Assembly: GCA_009363875.1 (NCBI GenBank)
Contig: CM018682.1
Location: 62,890,031 to 62,954,030, forward strand
DNA length: 64,000 nt
DNA from: Mikania micrantha
Taxonomy: Eukaryota; Streptophyta; Magnoliopsida; Asterales; Asteraceae
Direction: 5' to 3'
The number at the start of each line of letters is the position of its first letter. Positions within the stretch are counted from its first letter, which is position 1. The translations under genes were made by a program, and so were the position numbers. The notes below the pieces were generated by a model. It saw only the letters and a program-made list of their open reading frames with translations. It was not told the origin of the DNA and ran no database searches. Positions 20,711 through 31,369 of the stretch are shown here, in pieces.

Positions 20711-21371
20711 TTGGCCACCTCTACCTGGGGGTATGCCTAATTGACGATACTAACTTGAAATGATGGAGGTGTCACGGGTCTTTATTGTGAAACAGTGGTC
20801 TTGCCATCACCGGAACACAGTGCCATCACCTGAAATTCTTGCCATCACCATGTGTGCTGAAGACCAGTGGCTAGCGTCCTTTAATGGTGGTCATTAGTGG
20901 TCAATATTGATGGGTCGAACAATTTTGAAGACGATGGTGATGGGTGGATGACGGTGCGGTTGGCGATGACGGTGCTGCCGGAAGTTTTCAAGATCTATAT
21001 GTGGTTCACTACTTAGTGGTTTTAAAGAAGGAGGTGGGTATTTATTTAACATAATTACACATCTAGTCCATCTCCTTGCTCTTTTGTTCATTTTGTAGTT
21101 CTAATAATTGAACAATCAATCTCTATATGTGAAAGGTCTAAAATACTCTTATATTTAACAGAAAAAATGAACGATGTTAGTGGGTTGGAGCTGAACGACG
21201 CAGAAAGCATATGTTAGGAGCAAAAAAGACATTTTGAAACGTTTAGATGAAAAGTGTTATTTTGACAAAATCACAAGGAACAAAAAGAAAGTTTACTCTT
21301 CTTTAAAATGTTAAAAATAATTTCATTAATTAGAAAAATAAATAAACGTTAAACCAATGTTTTCATGATTT

Positions 21372-21806
21372 GGGGTGTAAACGGATCAAATTGGCTCGTG
21401 GAACTTGAGATCGGATCAGTGAAAAGCTTGAACAAGTCTGATTCTGAGCTTGAGCTTCATATGTTGAGCTCAAGTTGGCTCGCGAGCCTAAACAAGCTTT
21501 TTATCTATGTATTTTTTATTTAATAAATATATAGCTATATAAATAATTGTTTTTATAAATAATATTATGGTAAAATTTAATGTAATCATATATATTATGT
21601 TATATATGAAAAGTATAGTTATAAATATATATAAGATTAATAATAAACGAGTCGAATTGAACCGAGGTTGAACTTGAAAATTTTCTTATGAGCCAATGAT
21701 GAGCTTTAGAAATAAAGATTTAAAGGAGTTGATCTCAAGGACTCTTGAGTCAAAACAAGTTGAGCACAAGCCTTAGTGAACTCAAGCTTAGCTTGTTCAT
21801 ACCTCT
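21372..21806. mobile_element. Small MITE-like element with TIR-like ends
   Basis: Left end 'ggggtgtaaacgg' at 21372 and right end 'cttgttcatacctct' at 21792-21806 are imperfect inverted copies. Both flanks carry 'gagctcaag/cttgagct' and 'aacaagctt' words, typical of common plant hAT-type MITEs whose ends read 'ggggtgtaaacgagc'. The centre (21500-21650) is A/T-rich. No coding sequence is present and no clean 8-bp target duplication was found. Confidence 0.5.
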
Positions 21807-21811
21807 CTTCA

Positions 21812-23315
21812 TAACCGGTCCAGATAATAAAATGCTTGTTTTGAAGATTCATTGATTGGATCGGTTAAGATATGACCAAATGAGTAAAAAATCAAAGTCA
21901 AATTAGATTTAAAGGCTACCAAATGGCGTCATAATTAATTTAAAATCAACGTTAGCCACAATTTCAAAAGTTTTAATTTTGCCAAAAAATCAGCTGAAAT
22001 TTTGGCTAAATTTTAGCCGATTTGGTTTGCTTAGGTTCGATTTTGACGCATTTTGGGGTGGCTGATTGGGGAAATTCAATGCGCTATACGGTTGACTAAC
22101 TATTAATCCCCGATTAATTGAGGCCTATGGTTGACTTTTACAATACTGATTATTAAAAGATAAACTTAGCTCCTAACATCTTTGAGAAGTCATGATATTT
22201 TGTCAATTTATTTGAGGATGGGTCGGAGGCTACATTTGTTTCGAGTAATCGATCCGATATTAAATCCACCATTGAAGCTACTTGAGCATCGTTGTATTAG
22301 AATTCAATTTTGCTACCGATTTTCAAATGAAGTCTGAGTGTGGATAACACCGTCTTCATTTCAGTAGTAATGGGAAGCCGGTCCAAGTGCTGGTAACGGT
22401 TTTCCTGTTTAGCTGGCTACCCATGACTACTCAATTGGAACAAGGTGGTGACTAGTGAGTGGTTCCCGATCTGACAACAAAAGAATTGGGTTAAACAGTA
22501 GGTTTCAAGTTTAAAATTACTAACTAGTCAAACACGATGTCAAACAAAACATTTAGACTGGCTTAACCACCCAATTTTCTTTTGTTTAATATTTAAATGA
22601 TCGTACAAACACTGCGACACAACACTCACATGAAAATGAATCTGTTCACACAAATCGAAACTCACAAGAAAACAACTCTATTCAACATACATCAGAAAAC
22701 CTATTTACATTAGGGGTGTTGATCGCGTGTGGTATTTTAGTTTCGGCTTGATTAGTTTAGGTTATTCTGGTATTGCTTGTTTAAACAAACAGATAACTAA
22801 CCATATTAACAGTTTGTATATTCAGTTTTCGAGCATTTAGGTAACAGTTTGTTTCGTTGGGTTTTAATTATTTTCAAGTATTCAGGCAACATAGCCTGGC
22901 TTTAAGCATTAAACGGAATAGTTAATTGATATATGGAAATATTTAATCAAACAATTTATCTAAAAATATACAGCTCCTTTCATTTGATTTTTATAATAAA
23001 AATTTCGATATTTTCTATCTATTTTTGGCATTAAATGATCACAAAAATAGATGTAAATAATAGAAATTTTTTATTATAATAGATATAATTCAATGTGGCA
23101 ACATACATCCGAACCACTCGTTGCAAAATTTTTCAACTCAAATGCTTTTGATTGTTTTGAAGAGCTCGTATCTTGAGTTATTTTGGCACGGCTCGACCGT
23201 TTCATAGATTTTCGAAAAACATCACAAACCGAATAGTTAGAAGAACCTGAATTTTCTTCCTTACGATATTGTTCACAGGATTACCTTCAAAAGATAGGTG
23301 CCATTAGCATCACTA
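21812..23315. other. Intergenic, no gene seen
   Basis: I see no ORF above 60 codons with a recognisable domain. 22715 ('ttaggggtgttgatcgcg') might be another MITE end, but I cannot find its partner. The T-rich blocks are without pattern. Confidence 0.5.
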
Positions 23316-24030
23316 TGTTGGTGATTTTAGAGGTTGTTGATGCCACTAAAATCCAAAGGGTAGCCAGACTTGTTATCTCGAGCATGGATCCTAGCTGCAA
23401 CAACATAAAAGATCTACGCTAGAAGGCATAGGGGGATTATCCCCGAGGACATTCCTTTGCTCAAGTCAGTAATATATATAAGATAATCGAATGAAAATAA
23501 CATAACAAGTTATTATTAAAGATAAGAGATAAAAGAGTTGTGATTGTCAAGGCTAGCAATGATGAATCTGCGGTAGTGTTATAAAATAGTTCCAAAGCTA
23601 GAACCTTGCTAAGGTCTGGCTAAGGAGTTCATACTTACATGAAAGAGTATAGCGGAGGAAGAGAAACAGAGAGATAGAGCTCTTGAAGGGAGAGAAGGTT
23701 AAGATACAAGGTGTGGTTTTCTTGCAGTATGAGATCTGTCGAAATGTGGAGGCGAGCCTCCTATTTACAGAGTGGACGTTGGGTTTGGCTTTGCTATACC
23801 TCGACCCAACAAAACTTCATGGGCCTATCTAAGTGATATGTACATTGTTACAGTTGGTAAGGATGTCTTGCTAAGATTGGCAAGGAACGCCTTGCAAAGA
23901 TTGGCAAGGCTGGTTCATAGGTGGTTGGCAGGGCATACCTTGCTAAGGTTGGCAAAGCTGACTCGAAAGTGGTTGGCATGTCTTGCCAAGATTGACAAGG
24001 CATGGTTATTTAGCCGTATACCCTACATCA
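23316..24030 (-). repeat. 3' LTR of the LARD-type element (about 715 bp)
   Basis: On the minus strand it runs TGATGTAGGG (24030) to ...CACCAACA (23316), preceded by the polypurine tract. It contains a cluster of 'ggttggcaaggc / gccttgcc' repeats at 23855-24005, the same word family as the internal region. The small plus-strand ORF over it (23772-24056) is a by-product of these repeats. Confidence 0.6.
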
Positions 24031-27000
24031 TCAGCCCCCAGTCTAGTGTGATGTAGTTTTAACAACATTATACTAGACTCAACTCATATTTTACTCGGCC
24101 TTGGTGTTTTTGCCATTTTTCTTGCGAAGCGTTAACTATACTAAGTTTTAGAAGGATGAACTTCATCCTTGCAAGTTATGATTCAACATTCTGAGTTTGA
24201 AACTGATGAGTTTTACCCGAATTAACTTTAATAGGATTGATCCTATCTAATGTCGCCTCATGTTTCTTGGATTTGAGTACATAATTAACTAATGATTCGC
24301 ACCCAAAGGTGGGGGTACTTCTTATTGGGATTAGGAACATACAAAGCTTCTTCTTACCGAATCCTCTCAGGATGTAAGTTTGACTTTTATCAGTAGTGGA
24401 GATAAGAATCGTTCTTGTTACCAAATGATTAGCGGGTACATAGTACTTGTGATTTAACGAGTTTGATCCTCGTCTATGGATGGATACACCTCGACTTATC
24501 ATGGTATTTCCATTGGATAAGTTAATGCTGTTGCTTTGCCTTCGTAAGGAATTGATCTTTATTTTGTTTTATTCATCTTAAAATTTGAAATTTGATTTAT
24601 GGCTATGAGGATACATAGGGCCTTGAACATTCTTTTTATGTTTCTTCAACAAGGCATTGTGGTAAGACCAGGTTGCCTGGGTAAGTCCATGCAAGGCTAC
24701 CTGATGGATCAAGGCTTTTTGGTTAAGACCAGACAATGTTGAATGACAAGACCAGGCTCCCTAGGTGAAACCACGCAAGGTCACCTGGCTGAGGCAAGGC
24801 TTCCTTGGTAAGGGAAGTCATGTTACTTGATTGAGACAATGATTTGTGTTAGGTTATCTAAGTGAGTTTAAACAAGGTTTTTCAAAGTATATGCATGACA
24901 GCAAGCGTTACATACAACGTTAGATCGATTACAAAATTTACTCAAATAGCTTCCTAAGTAGTTTTCATAGGAAGATAAAGCCAAGTATAAAGTTTAGCAA
25001 TGACCAGTTTGGCTGTGACAATTTTGGCTTTCACACATACAGCCGTGAAAATTTTGGCCGTGACAACTCGTAATATATATGTTTTATCAACTGGTCCTCG
25101 CAATGTTAGTAGTAACCAAGGATATAAAAATGATTAAAGCAATGACACAAGGGTATTTTTACCGGATGCCATTGTTTGACCTAATAATCATATCTTGCCT
25201 CGAAAACCCCATGACATGGAGTAGATATTTAAAGCTACGAGAAGAAAGTAGTTTGACAAAACTTCCCCTAGCATAAGGATATCTTGACATGCAAATCAAT
25301 ACTTATTTGATGTATCAGCAGATACAATTCTTGCTATATGTGACCAAGTAAGATGACAAGTTTTCCTTTGCACCTTGTCAAATGGAAAAACACAATTTAT
25401 TTAACCAGATATTTCGGTATGTTGGCCTTATGAATTGCCTTTAATAAGATGCACTATTAGCTAGATATTTTTTCCAAGCATTTGATTATGTTATAGTTTG
25501 AATAATTTAGACATTTTTGTTTTTGCGAACGCTATTTTACGTGGGTAGGTCAAGGCCGGATCCCACGGAGCAGCATTGTATCAGGCGCTCAACCTTTACA
25601 TGAGTAGGTCAAGGCCGGACCCCATGGAGCTTCATTATGAGGTGCTTTCCTTTTACATGAGAAGGACAAGCCCTTAACTCATTAATAATCGATGCATTGT
25701 ATTGCGATGATGATGTTTCTTTCATATCATGAAATATTTGTCAATGTAATCAGTTTGCCCTTAGTAGTACTATACCATGCTAGCCCTTGGTTTAATACTA
25801 CTAAGATAATGTTAGTAGTGTTGAATTCATCATGAGTTTGTTCCATTAAACGTTGCTATTTAAGGGGATAGAACTGGAAGTTCTTCCCATACTTACAAGT
25901 GGGATTATTTGTCCTTGCCTAACGATCAACCTTGGTTGTAACGTGGTGGCAAGGTCATTATCAAGATTATGAACAATTTTTATATAAGAAACAATCTCAA
26001 GGCAGATGTAAGTTATGTGTATCTTATTTACATCCATGCAAGATGGGAAAGTCAAAATTTCATGAGTTAAGGTATCCTCGCCATATTCTTGGTAGGGTAA
26101 CAAGAGTTTTTATATCTAGGTGGGATTCGTTGTTTCCAAGTAAGCGGCTTTGGTTTTCTACAGCCAAAATGCCTCATGTTATTCAAGACTAGGAGAAAGT
26201 GGTTTGCTTTAATATGTTTCCTTTTACCAGGAAAGGTGAAAATGAAATGAGCTTATTTCAAAGGAAGATAACTTGACCAATGCTTCGAACGGTGACTTGA
26301 TCATTTATTAAATAATGTGGCTTGAGACCCTCAGGAGCAAGGCAATTTTCCCTTTTTCAGGAAAGCACACTTGGTGTTTTACATGCAAGGTCCTCTTGTT
26401 GTTTTGCAAGGAAAGGTGATCATAACTTGCTGTTTCCGAAGTAAGTTGCTTTTTGTCGACCAGTTGACCATGATACTTTTTTCAAAGTAAGGAGATTTTT
26501 CCATTTGTTCAACAAGAACACCCATCATCGAGTTTATTTGAATTATGCTGTGGAAAATGGCTATCTTTGTGGATAGACTTGGTTATTAGCAAAATGCCTC
26601 TGTTGTGGCTTAACCAGGATAAAATTTCTCTGGTTCCAATCGTTAATACTCTTAACCATGCTAACTTTGTTTGCTCAGTCAAGATTTGAGGATTAACCTC
26701 CCACTTCATCTGTACCTTTAGCCAGGCTAATTTGGTACGCTTCACCAAGGCGAAGGGGTTTACCTACTTTGTGAAAGATGTGATTTAGCCAACCCATGCC
26801 CTTGCTATGCTTAGCTAGTTTGGAAGGATTTTTGTTTTCCTTTTGTTAGCAGTTCTGCCTTGGTAAGCTTAACACGGATGGTAAGGTTTTACCTCCCTCT
26901 TCAATCATTCCTCATTCACTTCTAGGGCTTGGGCCATCACCTTGTATGTAGCATATTTCTAAGAAAGCCTTGGCTAAATAGACAACTAGCTACTAGCAAG

Positions 27001-29271
27001 ACAAGGTGACTTGGAGCTAATGTAGACTCTTGTCACGTATGGTGACTCGATTTATTTTAAGGAAATATTACCTTGCTTTCCACGAGACAAGGTATTTTGA
27101 GTTCTTACTAAACAATATCATTTAAACTTCTATGTATCAATGATACAAGGTAATTTGTGTTCTTTGGTGAGTAAGTTGACTCTAGCTCTTTAAAGGAAAT
27201 ATGGCATTACCTTCTATCAAGGAGACTTGACCTTTTGTTACACAATACGCATTGAGTCATTGAGAACAAGGTGGCCTTGCCTATTATCAGGCAAGAAAAT
27301 TGTAGTGCTTTTATAGGCAATGTGACTGGAATTCTTACTAAGAAAGATGACTTGTGCTTCTACACAATAAGGATAAAAGATGACTTGCGTTCTTTGACTT
27401 CATCTCTTTTACGGAAGTATGATCTTGCCTTCTGTGTGACAAGGAAATATAGTTTGCTTGTGTTAGGCAAGGTGACTTTAGCTTTTGTTAAAAAAAATAC
27501 AACTTGAGCTACTATAGAATAAGTTGGCCTTGCTTTCTCGTAAGGTGAATTTCGTATCTTGTTTAAGCAAGATAACTTTATACTTTTCAAAATAAGAAGA
27601 TCTTGCCTTCTAAATAAGGTAACTTGTGGTGCTTTGCATGAACAGTGGCTTGGCTTTGCCACTTGACTCTTGCTAAACATGATGACTCGAGCTTCTTCAA
27701 AGTAAGGTGACCTTGCCTTTTCTCAAGGAAGGTACCCATGAAGCTTTCCAGGCAAGATGGCATAGCTTATCCTTTTGGGCTCTTGCAAAGCACAGTAACT
27801 CAAGCTTCTGCAAAGTAAGGTGACTATGCGTTTCATCAAGCAAGGGACACATGGAGCCTTCCAGGCAAGGTGACATAGCTTAGCCTTTCGGGCTCATGCT
27901 AAACACAGTAACTTGGGATCCTTCAAAGTAAGATGACCCTGCCTTCTCTCAGCAAGGTGACCGTGACGTTTTCCAGGCAAGGTGGTATGGCTTAACCTCC
28001 TTCTCTTGGCTTAGATTTTAGGAAACCAATGTAATTTGGCTTGTGTCCAAGTGATGTTACTTTTCAAATCAAGAAAAATGATTGGTTATTAGCTAGACAA
28101 ACTGACTTGGTTTGCTGGCGTGCAATTTTCCTTAGATGTACGATGGTTGTATGACCTACTATTGCTTTTTTGACTTCAAATATTGATTTACAGTTATTTT
28201 GATAAGCTAAGCTCTGGTAAAGGTTCATGTCATCCTTTCTAAGTACCTGTGCTTTAAATGAAAGGTTACAATAAAAATAAATCTGTTACACATTGTCAGA
28301 GAAATTAAGTTCATGCTAATGTCCTTGTTGTAATGACAACTTTTAACATTGGGAACATATATGCTGCACAAAAAGTAAAAGTGTTTTTGTTGAATGGTTA
28401 GTCTTAACATTCTTAGATATGACAACGCATGTGTTTAGCTTGATGGCAGGAAAAAATGTCTGTAAATTAGTTTTTCTTTGCAGACCTTTTGTTGTTGTTA
28501 AATACCAGAGTTGTAGCTTCCCTTATTATTATTTTTTTTGATAAATAATAGTTAGGCTAAGGTTTGCATGAAGCAATGATAAAACAAACTATGCATGAAT
28601 AGTCGTATAAAGCATACCTTGAGAGGTAGGCCATGTTCCTTGTAGGTGTAGGCATTGACTTTTATTGAAAGGCTTTCGAGTATACATCTAGTTTGTAGGT
28701 TCTAATTACACGTTTTGTCAACAGATGCTTTCTAACATTATTTACTGAAATGGCATTATTTAGACTTTGGCTCCAAAAAAAGGACTTGTCTTGAGCAAGG
28801 CAACTGGGTCTTTAGCTAATAAAACGTGATATAGGAATTGTATTAAATCAAGTCATGAAATGACATGTCAAAAAGCATACTAAATTAAATAAAACCTCTT
28901 TTAAAAATGGGTGCAAATGAAGTTTTTGTCTGGTTGCTCAGGCATTACTAGAATCTACTTCTAATTATTCACATGCTCTACGTGAGAAGAGGTGCTAAAA
29001 CCATTATTTCCTTATGAGTTTCTAGCTTTCATTTTGTTTGCTAAAGAGATACAATTTTAACATTTATATGAAATTATCAGTCTTGAAGATTTATAACAAG
29101 ACGTTTTTGCAAGATAACAAAAATACCAGTTTGACCTTGGCGTTGCACTTCAGACCTGCTAAGATTTTGCTTTGTATTGCAAGGACAAGATTATGTAGAG
29201 AGCATAGAGCTTGGTTCATTCATTTTCTCGTCTAGTGCAGAGAGCGTGAGACCTTCATGTGAATAAAACTC
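24031..29271 (-). other. Internal non-coding region of the LARD-type element
   Basis: About 5.2 kb without any recognisable protein. Words such as 'gcaaggtgacttg', 'caaggtgaccttgcc' and 'ggcaaggt' recur dozens of times between 24650 and 28010 at irregular distances, with the regular 113-bp triplet at its end (27672-28010). Short ORFs here (for example 26509-26748 and 27271-27507) are repeat-derived. Two 30-base blocks 'gtaggtcaaggccgg' at about 25545 and 25603 form a further direct repeat. Confidence 0.65.
27672..28010 (+). repeat. 113-bp tandem repeat, three units
   Basis: The word 'caaagtaaggtgac' (one or two changes) falls at 27698, 27811 and 27924, an exact 113-base period. Each unit also has 'gctaaacac', 'ttccaggcaag' and 'catagcttagcctttcgg' in the same order. 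Units differ by about 15-25 percent. Confidence 0.85.
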
Positions 29272-29290
29272 GGCCCCACGATGGGCGCCA
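29272..29290 (-). other. Primer binding site, tRNA-Lys (LARD-type element)
   Basis: The plus strand ggccccacgatgggcgcca equals the 3' end of a plant tRNA-Lys (CCCCACGTTGGGCGCCA) with one change. It lies two bases inside the 5' LTR boundary (29293), the canonical position, and fixes the minus orientation. Confidence 0.75.
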
Positions 29291-29292
29291 AA

Positions 29293-29350
29293 TGTTACTA
29301 CAACCAAGGGTTGTTGATGCCACTAAAATCCAAAGGGCAGCCGGACTGGC
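29293..29350 (-). repeat. Truncated 5' LTR of the LARD-type element
   Basis: Only about 57 bases match the 3' LTR (TGTT...gttgatgccactaaaatcc...agccggact). After about 29350 the sequence no longer resembles the 3' LTR, so the rest of this LTR was deleted or replaced. Confidence 0.55.
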
Positions 29351-30840
29351 GTGAGTAGCATTAGCATCGGTTCTTTTAGAGCCTTATGTGGAGCTCTAAA
29401 CTCGTTGGGATGTTTGACTTTGATCTTAGGCCCAAAATATGTTTGGGTTCTGGCACGGAACCTGGTTGGGTCTGAGTTATGGAAAATGATTAGCTTGTTA
29501 AGATAAATGAGCAGCTTGGATCAACTCGACTCAGCTAGTAAATGTGCTAAACCTAAGTCCACCCTGGTTTTGTATCTGCTTATTTAAAGCTCCAACAGAC
29601 ATACATTCTTCTTTACTAAAATAGAAGTTGATCTACTGTGTCATGTGGTATATGTTCTAGAAGCTGCAATGCACAAATATGTTATCATGTTCTTAACCAC
29701 GGGGAGGTTGTATACGATTATCAAGGCTATCGAGTTGCATACTAAGGTGCTCTTTGGCAAATAGTCTCTTAATGATAAGTAGTTTGAAGAGGTAGGTATA
29801 TAAAAATACTCTTTTTTTTTATTAAAAATGGGTCAAAAAAACCCCTTTTATTAGAAATCGGTTATTATTGGTGGGGAACACATGAAGATCCTCAGCAATC
29901 ACAGAAAGGGAAAATTCGTTAGAAGGGGGTCCAATAAAATAATAACAGAATGATTTAGTGGGGCTCATGAAACCCTAAAAGATGCCCTATAAAGAAGAAT
30001 GGAAAACAAAGAAAAAAGAACATTATGTCTGTGATCTAAAAAACCCTCAACACATACACAGAGAAGTAACTCATTTGCTGATGCAGAGCTTGTACGGTGG
30101 TATTACTACGCTCACTTAGGACGGTGACATAGATGTTGGATAATCGGACCCTGACTGTGAAGGGTTCTGGTTATTACATCTTCATAATCTGAGTGATTTA
30201 ACATGCATTTTTAGCTTAATTATTAAAAGATTTGCTGATTAATTCAAATGTGTCATTTTGAGATTACTAAACAACCCAACCTGTGTCTTTTTAAGAGTTA
30301 GTCTCTTAATTAATGAATTCATTAAGAGAACATCAACTTATATCAACTAATTTGTAGATCATATGTGATATTATATCTCAGCATCTTTTTATGTGTGGCT
30401 TACTCTCAAAATTGAATATTTAATTAAATCTAATTGAGAACTTTGTGTACAATTCTGAGTTATTTGACTGTATCTCATGTAAAATTTTGTAATAATCTAA
30501 GGGGTGTGGTGTCTTTATCCTTTGTTCTAGTTCTGCGTCAACAAAGCATTGGCACAAATAAATGAGAATTAGTAAATTCAAACCTATGTCTATAGTCTAA
30601 TAAACCATCTCAATTAGTCGTTCAAAAAAAATAAAAAAATAAAACATAAAATTTGGTTCAAACTTGTGAACATGTTTAACTAAATAAGCTAAACTCATTT
30701 GGAATACATTGCGTTATATGTTAGGGTGGTTTTTTATAGGTAAAAGAGAAATTGAATCAAATTTTATAATTTAAAAATATTGTTTTAATCACATTTGTAT
30801 TTTTTTTATAGTTCTAAGTAGCTTCAATGCAAAACATATC
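29351..30840. other. Intergenic, no gene seen
   Basis: The sequence is A/T-rich with no recognisable coding sequence or paired repeat ends. A poly-T tract at 29811-29821 and 'gggtcaaaaaaacccc' at about 29830-29845 are the only low-complexity features. Confidence 0.5.
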
Positions 30841-31214
30841 AGGTAAAACAGGTCTTGTTTAAGTCTATCAATTGCCAAAATTTGTCGGATATATGTCAAG
30901 CAAAATATTATTTTTTTTGTTCGTCGAAAAATTGTCGGAAATGTAGTCAAATTTACGATAAGTTTCAAAAACTTTAAAAATATATTAATGCTAATCACTA
31001 AATTAAATTTTGTCAAAAATGGACTGCAATTAGCAATTGTTTAGTGAAAAAGCTATCTTTTTTTAGCTATTTTGATGGAACGATGATGGAAACAATATGT
31101 GTTATTTTTTTTTGGCTTATTTTGTTGGAAAATCATCGATATTTTTTAAGAAATTTTGTTTGTCGGTAAGTCGTCGGAAAATTTTGCGGGAAAATTGATC
31201 GTTTTATAGTAGTG
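30840..31214 (-). mobile_element. Possible CACTA transposon end
   Basis: The plus strand ends 'tttatagtagtg' at 31214, i.e. CACTACTATAAA inward on the minus strand, the terminal form of CACTA (En/Spm) elements. The preceding 350 bases carry repeated 'gtcggaaa/gtcgg' and 'cgtcg' words (30885, 30935, 31155, 31169), as in CACTA subterminal arrays. The other end and transposase are not found. Confidence 0.38.
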
Positions 31215-31369
31215 ATCAGTGAATATTCATAACGTGTTCAGGTTTATATGTGCCAATGATTTTGGGTAGAGCAGTTAAAAATTACAGTTCATGGCTCGTT
31301 TAAAATAGGCTTGTAAACGAGATGAGCCGACACAACTTGTTTTAAATACAACTAAGACATGATGATTGG

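Larger units (their letters stand above)
17362..20723 (+). mobile_element. hAT superfamily transposon, structurally complete (3362 bp)
   Basis: Terminal inverted repeats TAGAGGTGGCCA...AAACCG (left, 17362) and the inverse CGGTTTGGCCACCTCTA (right, ending 20723) are flanked by a perfect 8-bp duplication CCTGGGGG at 17354-17361 and 20724-20731. An 8-bp duplication with short TIRs is the hAT signature. Both ends carry dense AACCGG(TT) subterminal repeats. The intact target duplication points to a fairly recent insertion, although the transposase is broken, so the copy would need a partner's enzyme. Confidence 0.94.
16704..21290. mobile_element. Long-TIR DNA transposon (MULE-like, non-autonomous), outer boundaries approximate
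   Basis: The sequence at about 16725-16910 recurs inverted at about 21050-21236. Shared blocks include 'aatgtcttttttgctcc', 'aacatatgc', 'ctaacccactaaca', 'gttaaatataag' and 'agatgtgtaatt', in the same order and spacing, giving inverted repeats of roughly 190 bases at about 80 percent identity by eye. Long terminal inverted repeats without an associated transposase suggest a Mutator-like non-autonomous element or large MITE. Internal sequence outside the hAT insert holds 'ccaccacc/gatggtggtg' type repeats and no ORF. The hAT element at 17362-20723 sits inside it and is therefore younger. The element starts about 330 bases downstream of the 14-3-3 stop. Confidence 0.6.
23316..29350 (-). mobile_element. 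Non-coding LTR retrotransposon (LARD type), tRNA-Lys primer site
   Basis: On the minus strand the parts are a 5' LTR remnant (29350-29293), a primer binding site TGGCGCCCATCGTGGGGCC (29290-29272) matching the 3' end of tRNA-Lys, an internal region of about 5.2 kb, a polypurine tract 'actgggggc' (24042-24031) and a 3' LTR starting TGATGTAGGG at 24030 and ending CAACA at 23316. The two LTR copies share 'gttgatgccactaaaatccaaaggg' (split at 23334 and 29310). The internal region has no gag or pol homology on either strand and only short random ORFs, so it would have to be mobilised by another element's proteins. The internal region and LTR are full of degenerate CAAGGT/ACCTTG words. Confidence 0.72.

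Noticed and set aside
26509..26748. Minus-strand ORF with KLAWLKV/KLAWLRV repeats
   Set aside because: Derived from the repeated words of the non-coding LARD interior.
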